Below are positions 16,576 to 20,592 of a stretch of DNA of 20,592 nucleotides, one piece after another (position 1 is the first letter of the stretch; the number at the start of each line of letters is the position of its first letter). The notes under the pieces were generated by a model. That model saw only the letters and a program-made list of their open reading frames with translations. It searched no databases and was not told where the DNA came from. The stretch lies in NCBI GenBank assembly GCA_964564785.1, contig CAZMCT010000070.1, positions 1 to 20,592 on the forward strand. The letters run 5' to 3'. A program made the position numbers and the translations under genes. The stretch comes from CAZMCT01 sp964564785. GTDB lineage: Bacteria > Planctomycetota > Phycisphaerae > UBA1845 > Fen-1342.

Positions 16576-17400
16576 ATGGCCGAGAAACCCGCGCCCGCGC
16601 GTCGTAACGTGGACATCCCGGAGGGGTTGTGGATCCGCTGCACCAAGTGCGGCGCGATGATCTACCGCCGAATCCTGGAAGAATCGCTGCACGTCTGCCC
16701 CGAGTGCGACTATCACCACCGCATCGACGCCCGCACCCGCATCAATCAGCTCAACGATCCGGGTACGTTCGAGGAGTTCCTGCCCGACCTGGAGTCGAGC
16801 GACCCGCTCGAGTTCCGCGACCGCATGACGTACCAGGAGCGCTTGGCCAAGACCAAGGCCGAGACGGGCGAGACCGAGGCAATCGTGGTCGGAAAGGGGT
16901 TCATCAAGGGCCGGCCGCTGATCCTGGGGGTGATGAACCCGAACTTCATCATGGGCTCGATGGGGGCGGTGGTGGGCGAGAAGGTCAGCGCGGCCGCGGA
17001 GCGGGCCACGTCCGAAAACCTGCCGCTGGTCATGGTCACGTGCAGCGGCGGCGCGCGGATGATGGAGGGCATGGTCTCGCTGGTGCAGATGGCGAAGACG
17101 TCGGCCGCGATCGCGAAGCTCGACGATGCGGGCGGGCTGTACATCGTGGTGATGACCGACCCGACGACGGCGGGCGTGGCGGCGAGTTTCGCGTTTCTGG
17201 GGGATGTGACGCTGGCGGAGCCGGGGGCCCTGATCGGCTTCGCGGGCCCGCGGGTGATCGCGAACACGATCAAGGCGACGCTGCCGGAGGGATTTCAGAA
17301 GGCGGAGTTCATGCTGGAGCACGGGTTCGTGGACCGGATCGTGCACCGCCGCGACCTGCGAAGCGAGATCGCGCGGATCATCGATTATTGCAACAAATAG
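16576..17400 (+). CDS. accD: acetyl-CoA carboxylase carboxyltransferase subunit beta
   Basis: A 274-aa cytoplasmic subunit that, with AccA, transfers CO2 from biotin on the carrier protein to acetyl-CoA, giving malonyl-CoA for fatty-acid synthesis. The four-Cys zinc ribbon is intact: C22-TK-C25 and C41-PE-C44. The crotonase-like carboxyltransferase core follows, with MGSMGAVVGEK, CSGGARMMEGMVSL, DPTTAGVAASFAFLGD and the terminal GFAGPRVIANT. Length fits the family. GAGAGGAG lies 4 nt before the ATG. The frame continues open 163 codons upstream through the repeats and is rejected there because family proteins start at this Met. accA is not in the window. Confidence 0.95.
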   Translation: MAEKPAPARRNVDIPEGLWIRCTKCGAMIYRRILEESLHVCPECDYHHRIDARTRINQLNDPGTFEEFLPDLESSDPLEFRDRMTYQERLAKTKAETGETEAIVVGKGFIKGRPLILGVMNPNFIMGSMGAVVGEKVSAAAERATSENLPLVMVTCSGGARMMEGMVSLVQMAKTSAAIAKLDDAGGLYIVVMTDPTTAGVAASFAFLGDVTLAEPGALIGFAGPRVIANTIKATLPEGFQKAEFMLEHGFVDRIVHRRDLRSEIARIIDYCNK

Positions 17401-17572
17401 CGGCGCGGAGTGACGCGGTGACAAGGTGATCCGTGAACGCTGACCGGTGGGATTCAAGGCGCGTGTTTCGGCGGATTACTCGGCGCGCGGCCCCGGTTGC
17501 CCGAGCGTCCGCGCGCGTCACGTCCGACCTGCGGCGAATCTGGCCGAACGCGGACCGCTGAGAGCTGATAGC

Positions 17573-17965
17573 TTGTCGCCGAGTTGGTTGCTCGAGTTCT
17601 GGCGCTGGGTGGCGGGCGAGTTGCGCAACCCCCTGGTGTTGTTCGGGTTCGCCGGGCAGTTTGTGTTCTTCCTGCGATTCGCGGTGCAGTGGTTCGAGTC
17701 GGAGCGCCGCGGCCGCAGCCACATTCCGCTGGCGTTCTGGTACCTGAGCCTGGTCGGCGGGGCGATGACGTTCGTGTATGCGGCCCTGAAGCCGGACCTG
17801 GTGTTCATGACGGCCCAGGCGCTGGGGCTGTTCATCTACATCCGCAACCTGATGCTGATCCATCGACGACGGGCGCGGGCGGCGGGGCGGAACACGGGGG
17901 CGATGCTGGGCGCGGCCGCGGATGCGGAGCCGCATACAGCGGGCATCATTGATCGCGCGCCGTAG
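17573..17965 (+). CDS. lipid-A-disaccharide synthase N-terminal domain (LAB_N) membrane protein
   Basis: A 130-aa inner-membrane protein matching the LAB_N family, a small multi-helix domain often encoded beside or fused to lipid A/glycosyl transfer enzymes. Key features: FGFAGQFVFFLRFAVQWFESE (24-44), IPLAFWYLSLVGG (51-63), and QALGLFIYIRNLMLIHRRR (82-100), giving three helices and a basic cytoplasmic end. The exact function is unsettled in the family. The start is uncertain: a TTG at 17573 gives the family-like N-terminus but has a poor ribosome site; the frame stays open back to a GTG at 17447, whose added residues look non-coding. The gene lies 172 bp after accD and is convergent with the hydrolase gene. 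Confidence 0.8.
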   Translation: MSPSWLLEFWRWVAGELRNPLVLFGFAGQFVFFLRFAVQWFESERRGRSHIPLAFWYLSLVGGAMTFVYAALKPDLVFMTAQALGLFIYIRNLMLIHRRRARAAGRNTGAMLGAAADAEPHTAGIIDRAP

Positions 17966-18080
17966 GCGCCGGGGTTCCGCACGGGGTGTAGCGCGCGGTG
18001 GCGGCCGGAAAGGTGACCGCATGAACCACGGCCCGCTGCGGCGACGCCGCGCCGGACCGTGCCACCGGCGGCAGCGGCGC
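17966..18080. other. convergent intergenic region with nested inverted repeats
   Basis: The gap between two convergent genes contains an outer inverted repeat GGTGGC (17997-18002) / GCCACC (18061-18066) enclosing GCGGCG-A-CGCCGC (18038-18050). No T-tract is present. It could serve as a bidirectional transcription end, but the evidence is only the symmetry. Confidence 0.3.
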
Positions 18081-18944
18081 TCAACGTGTGCCGGGTTCCG
18101 GGCTGATATTGAACCAGTCCGGGGTGCGGCGGACGGAGACGACGGGGGTCTCGAGTTCGTGATCGATGGCGAGCAGACCATCGCGCTCGGCCAGCCAGTC
18201 GAGCAGCTTCTGCTTCGAGGCGCGGTTCTCGAGCGGGAACAGGTCGTAGCCCATGTTGTACGCCGCGCCGAGATGGTGGCGGGTCGGCATCACGTCGCCA
18301 CCATAGACGAGCACGCGGTCGCGGCCGGTGATCAGGACCGAATGGTGGCCGCGGGTGTGGCCGGGGGTGGGCCAGGAGCGCACACCGGGGACGATCTCGG
18401 CCGGGCCGTCGAGCAGGCGCCAGGCCTCGCGCTCCATGAGCGGCTGCAAGTTCTCCGGACGGTACGTCGCGTTCATGATGCCGAAGTTGGCGCGGGCGTC
18501 GTCGAACTCGGCCCGCAGGACGTGGACCCGGGCGTGGGAGAACGTCGGGCGGAGCTGCTCGCCCTCCGGGTAGGTCAGGCCGCCAGCGTGATCGAAGTGG
18601 AGGTGGGTGACGACGACGTCGGTGATTGTGTCGGGGTCAACGCCCGCTTCGCGCAGCGAGGGGAGGATCCAGGTTCGCGGGTCGATGGCGAAGATCTTCT
18701 GCTCCTTCTCGCCGTACTTGGGGCCGTGGCCGGTCTCGATCAGCACGCGGCGGTCGGAGCCGGGCCATTCGACCAGCAGGCAGTTGCAGGCGAGCTGGAT
18801 GCGGTTCTGCTCGTCGGTGGGGTAGACGCGGGCCCAGAGGGCCTTGGGGATCAGGCCGAACATGGCGCCGCCGTCGAGCTTGATCCGGCCGCCGGAGAAG
18901 AGCGTGACGGTGCACTGGCCGAGGTCGTAGCGGGGCAGGGTCAT
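18081..18944 (-). CDS. metallo-beta-lactamase-fold hydrolase
   Basis: A 287-aa probable cytoplasmic metal-dependent hydrolase. The complete dinuclear site is visible: H114-x-H116-x-D118-H119 (THLHFDHAGG), H196 (TPGHTRGHHS), D217 (VYGGDV) and H262 (IDHE). The layout, with a long segment between HxHxDH and the GHT motif, resembles YtnP/N-acyl-homoserine-lactonase-like hydrolases, but the substrate cannot be assigned. There is no signal peptide. The ATG has AGGAG 5 nt upstream. It stands alone on the minus strand between LPS-related genes, with a 192-bp divergent region before kdsC. Confidence 0.9.
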   Translation of the reverse strand: MTLPRYDLGQCTVTLFSGGRIKLDGGAMFGLIPKALWARVYPTDEQNRIQLACNCLLVEWPGSDRRVLIETGHGPKYGEKEQKIFAIDPRTWILPSLREAGVDPDTITDVVVTHLHFDHAGGLTYPEGEQLRPTFSHARVHVLRAEFDDARANFGIMNATYRPENLQPLMEREAWRLLDGPAEIVPGVRSWPTPGHTRGHHSVLITGRDRVLVYGGDVMPTRHHLGAAYNMGYDLFPLENRASKQKLLDWLAERDGLLAIDHELETPVVSVRRTPDWFNISPEPGTR

Positions 18945-19136
18945 GCCGGCTCCTGACGAATGTAGAATTCAGGACGCGGGCGGCAAGATGAAGGGTGCCG
19001 GCGCGCGCACGGCCGCCCTTTCTGCATTCTGCACGCTCGATTCTACACTGTCCATTCCGCATTCCGGGTTCCGGGTTGCGGAACCGGGCGTATCATAGCC
19101 GCCGCGGCCCTGGCTGCACGCTGGAGGGAGCAGCGC
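18945..19136. promoter_or_regulatory. divergent promoter region, hydrolase / kdsC-like
   Basis: A 192-bp region with several features. An 8-bp inverted repeat TGTAGAAT (18961-18968) / ATTCTACA (19040-19047) is split by about 70 bp. A mosaic of related 7-8-mers (GCATTCTGCA, ATTCTACA, CATTCCGC, ATTCCGGG) occupies about 19024-19068. A hairpin GGTTCCG / CGGAACC (19068-19086) follows, then the -10-like TATCAT (19091-19096) on the kdsC strand. No clear -35 is seen. Confidence 0.4.
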
Positions 19137-19694
19137 ATGAAACCGGATGACGTCCCCGACATTCGCTGCGTCGTGCTGGACGTGGACGGCGTGCTAACGG
19201 ACGGGAGCCTCTACACGCACGATGACGGCCGCGGGGGACGCGTGTTCAACGTCCACGACGGGTTTGCGATCGCGTGGTGGCTGCGGCTGGGCCTGGGGGT
19301 GGTGATCTGCTCAGGCAAGGAGTCGCCGGCCGTCGCGGCCCGTGCGGCCGAGTTGCGGATCGAGCACGTGATCCAGGGCAGCCGCGACAAGCTGGGCGAT
19401 CTGACGGCCATTCTGCCGCGGCTGGGAGTCGGGTTGCCGCAGGTGGCGATGATCGGGGACGATCTGCCGGACATTCCGGTGCTGCGGGTGTGCGGCTACC
19501 CGATCGCGGTGGCGAACGCGGTCGACGAGGTGAAAGCCGCAGCGCGGTACGTGACACGGCGGACGGGCGGGCAGGGCGCGGTGCGCGAGGCACTTGAGCA
19601 CCTGCTGCGGGCCGGCGGACGGTGGAGCGAAGTGCTGGCGGCGTACGGGGTTCCGGCGGGCCCGTCCGTCGCCGGGCCGGGTGCGACCGCGTAG
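19137..19694 (+). CDS. kdsC: KDO-8-phosphate phosphatase-like HAD hydrolase
   Basis: A 185-aa cytoplasmic HAD-superfamily phosphatase of the KdsC type, which releases phosphate from KDO-8-P to give KDO, the inner-core sugar of LPS. HAD motif I is D15-V-D17-GVLTDG, motif II is CSGKES (58-63; Ser59 in place of the usual Thr), and motif IV is GDDLPD (107-112). The C-terminal GGQGAVRE (144-151) is the family's substrate-specificity tail. No large cap domain is present, as expected for KdsC tetramers. GGAGGGAG is 6 nt before the ATG. An LptC-like gene follows 109 bp on. A sialic-acid-type phosphatase is a less likely alternative. Confidence 0.87.
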   Translation: MKPDDVPDIRCVVLDVDGVLTDGSLYTHDDGRGGRVFNVHDGFAIAWWLRLGLGVVICSGKESPAVAARAAELRIEHVIQGSRDKLGDLTAILPRLGVGLPQVAMIGDDLPDIPVLRVCGYPIAVANAVDEVKAAARYVTRRTGGQGAVREALEHLLRAGGRWSEVLAAYGVPAGPSVAGPGATA

Positions 19695-19733
19695 AATGCG
19701 GCGGATCTGAGCCCGGTAACCGACAGTGGCCCG

Positions 19734-19752
19734 CACTGCCGACACGGCAGTG
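19734..19752 (+). terminator. hairpin between kdsC and the LptC-like gene
   Basis: Perfect inverted repeat CACTGCC / GGCAGTG with loop GACAC, 39 bp after the kdsC stop. CAGTGGC words flank and repeat within it. There is no T-tract, so it may be a processing or attenuator hairpin rather than a terminator. Confidence 0.4.
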
Positions 19753-19803
19753 GCACACGTTGCAGGGGCGCACGTTCAGGTGACCCGCGCCGAAGAGGCC
19801 GAC

Positions 19804-20592
19804 CATGCTTCGCAACATCCTGCTGGCCATCTCGTCGCTGGCGGTGCTGACCGTGCTGTTCGTCGCCTATTACTCCCTGATGGGCGTCCGAAGCACGGTC
19901 GCCACCCGCCCGGCCGAGGTCCAGATCCCGCCCCAGGAACCGTCCGCGACGCAGCCGCTCCGCGTGGCCGATACGGTCGAGATCCCGGCCGGCGGCAAGA
20001 TCGTCTTTCGCCGCTACGACGAACGCACCGGCCGACCGACCGACATGTTCCTCTGCCAAGACTGGCAGCCGCTGCCGGGCTCGGCGAACGAGATCCGCGT
20101 GCGGGGCCCGGAACTGGCAATGCAACTGCCGAGCGGGATGGTCGCGCACATCGCGGCCGACGAGGGACAGATCGCGGTCGACCGGGTCGAGCAGAGCCAG
20201 ATGCGGCCGCAGGCGGGCTGGCTGGCGGGTGACGTGCGGATCGTGGTCGATCGCGAAACGGCTGCGGAGCGCAGCCCGGCACGTGAGCGGCCCGAGGATC
20301 TGATCACGGTTCACATGGCGCGGCTGGATTTCAACCTGGAGACGGGCGAGCTGCGGACGGCCGAGCGGGTGACGGTCGACAGCGACGACTTCGAAATGGC
20401 CGGCGCGGGTTTGTACCTGGTGTGGAACCAGGAGGAAAACCGGCTGGACGTGCTGACGATCGAGCGTGGCGAGCGGTTCGTGTTGTACGCCGCGCCCGGG
20501 TTCCTCGCGGGCGGCGCGCTGGTCCCCGAGCCCGGCGTGGCCGCGACGGCCCCCGCCGAGCGCGGCGCGGAAGCGGCGGGCCCATCCGGGCC
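19804..20592 (+). CDS. LptC/OstA-like LPS export protein (3' end outside window)
   Basis: The frame is open from ATG 19804 to the window end (263 codons, no stop), so the C-terminus is missing. One hydrophobic helix (about 5-26: LLAISSLAVLTVLFVAYYSL) anchors a periplasmic part. The stretch MARLDFNLETGELRTAE, then VTVDSDDFEMAGAGLYLVW and NRLDVLTIERGERFVLY, has the 'difference with/without the deep layer' pattern of LptC/LptA beta-jellyroll strands. LptC passes LPS from the LptBFG transporter to LptA. It would fit its neighbour kdsC. AGAGG stands 6 nt before the ATG. Family assignment is by pattern only; a generic single-span beta-rich protein remains possible. Confidence 0.68.

Noticed and set aside
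17922..18956. A 344-codon plus-strand frame over the hydrolase gene.
   Set aside because: Antisense to a gene with a complete metal-binding motif set; its translation shows no family features.

Overview
The window looks like a GC-rich planctomycete scaffold, probably Phycisphaerae-like and assembled from a metagenome. No rRNA or other marker gene is present to confirm this. The placement rests on protein types: a PA14 plus DUF1080 secreted protein, a prepilin-like protein with a near H-X9-DG motif, a DUF4920 lipoprotein, LPS/KDO genes, and abundant intergenic hairpin repeats. A run of exactly 100 Ns (15914-16013) is a scaffold gap.

Left part (1-9343): three 29-bp hairpin repeats lie downstream of asnS, which runs on the minus strand and carries a predicted coiled-coil insertion. 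Divergent from it are a PstS-like lipoprotein gene and, overlapping by ATGA, an enolase-superfamily gene. Next come a prepilin-like gene followed at 7 bp by a gene for a membrane-anchored double zinc-knuckle protein, then a secreted PA14/DUF1080 protein and a DUF4920 lipoprotein. A CPA2-type cation/proton antiporter is convergent with the last of these.

Middle part (9344-15652): a 505-bp gene-free stretch precedes four close genes on the plus strand. They encode a thioredoxin-fold protein that has lost its CxxC cysteines and continues into helical repeats, a zinc-finger-less DnaJ, a two-helix membrane protein and a membrane-anchored TPR protein. The GTPase gene hflX follows behind its own leader.

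Right part (15653-20592): the hflX-accD interval holds an ordered array of three hairpin modules arranged in compound blocks, interrupted by the scaffold gap, and then a separate 28-bp tandem repeat just before accD. After accD come a lipid-A-disaccharide-synthase N-terminal-domain membrane protein, a minus-strand metallo-beta-lactamase-fold hydrolase, a KdsC-like KDO-8-phosphate phosphatase, and an LptC-like single-span protein that runs off the window. AccD (fatty-acid supply), the LAB_N protein, KdsC and the LptC-like protein together suggest an outer membrane containing lipopolysaccharide.

No CRISPR array, phage, transposase, tRNA or rRNA was seen. The least explained structures are the compound repeat array, the redox-dead thioredoxin/DnaJ/TPR gene group, and a G9 tract placed inside a candidate promoter spacer. 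None of these is demonstrated here to be a new system.
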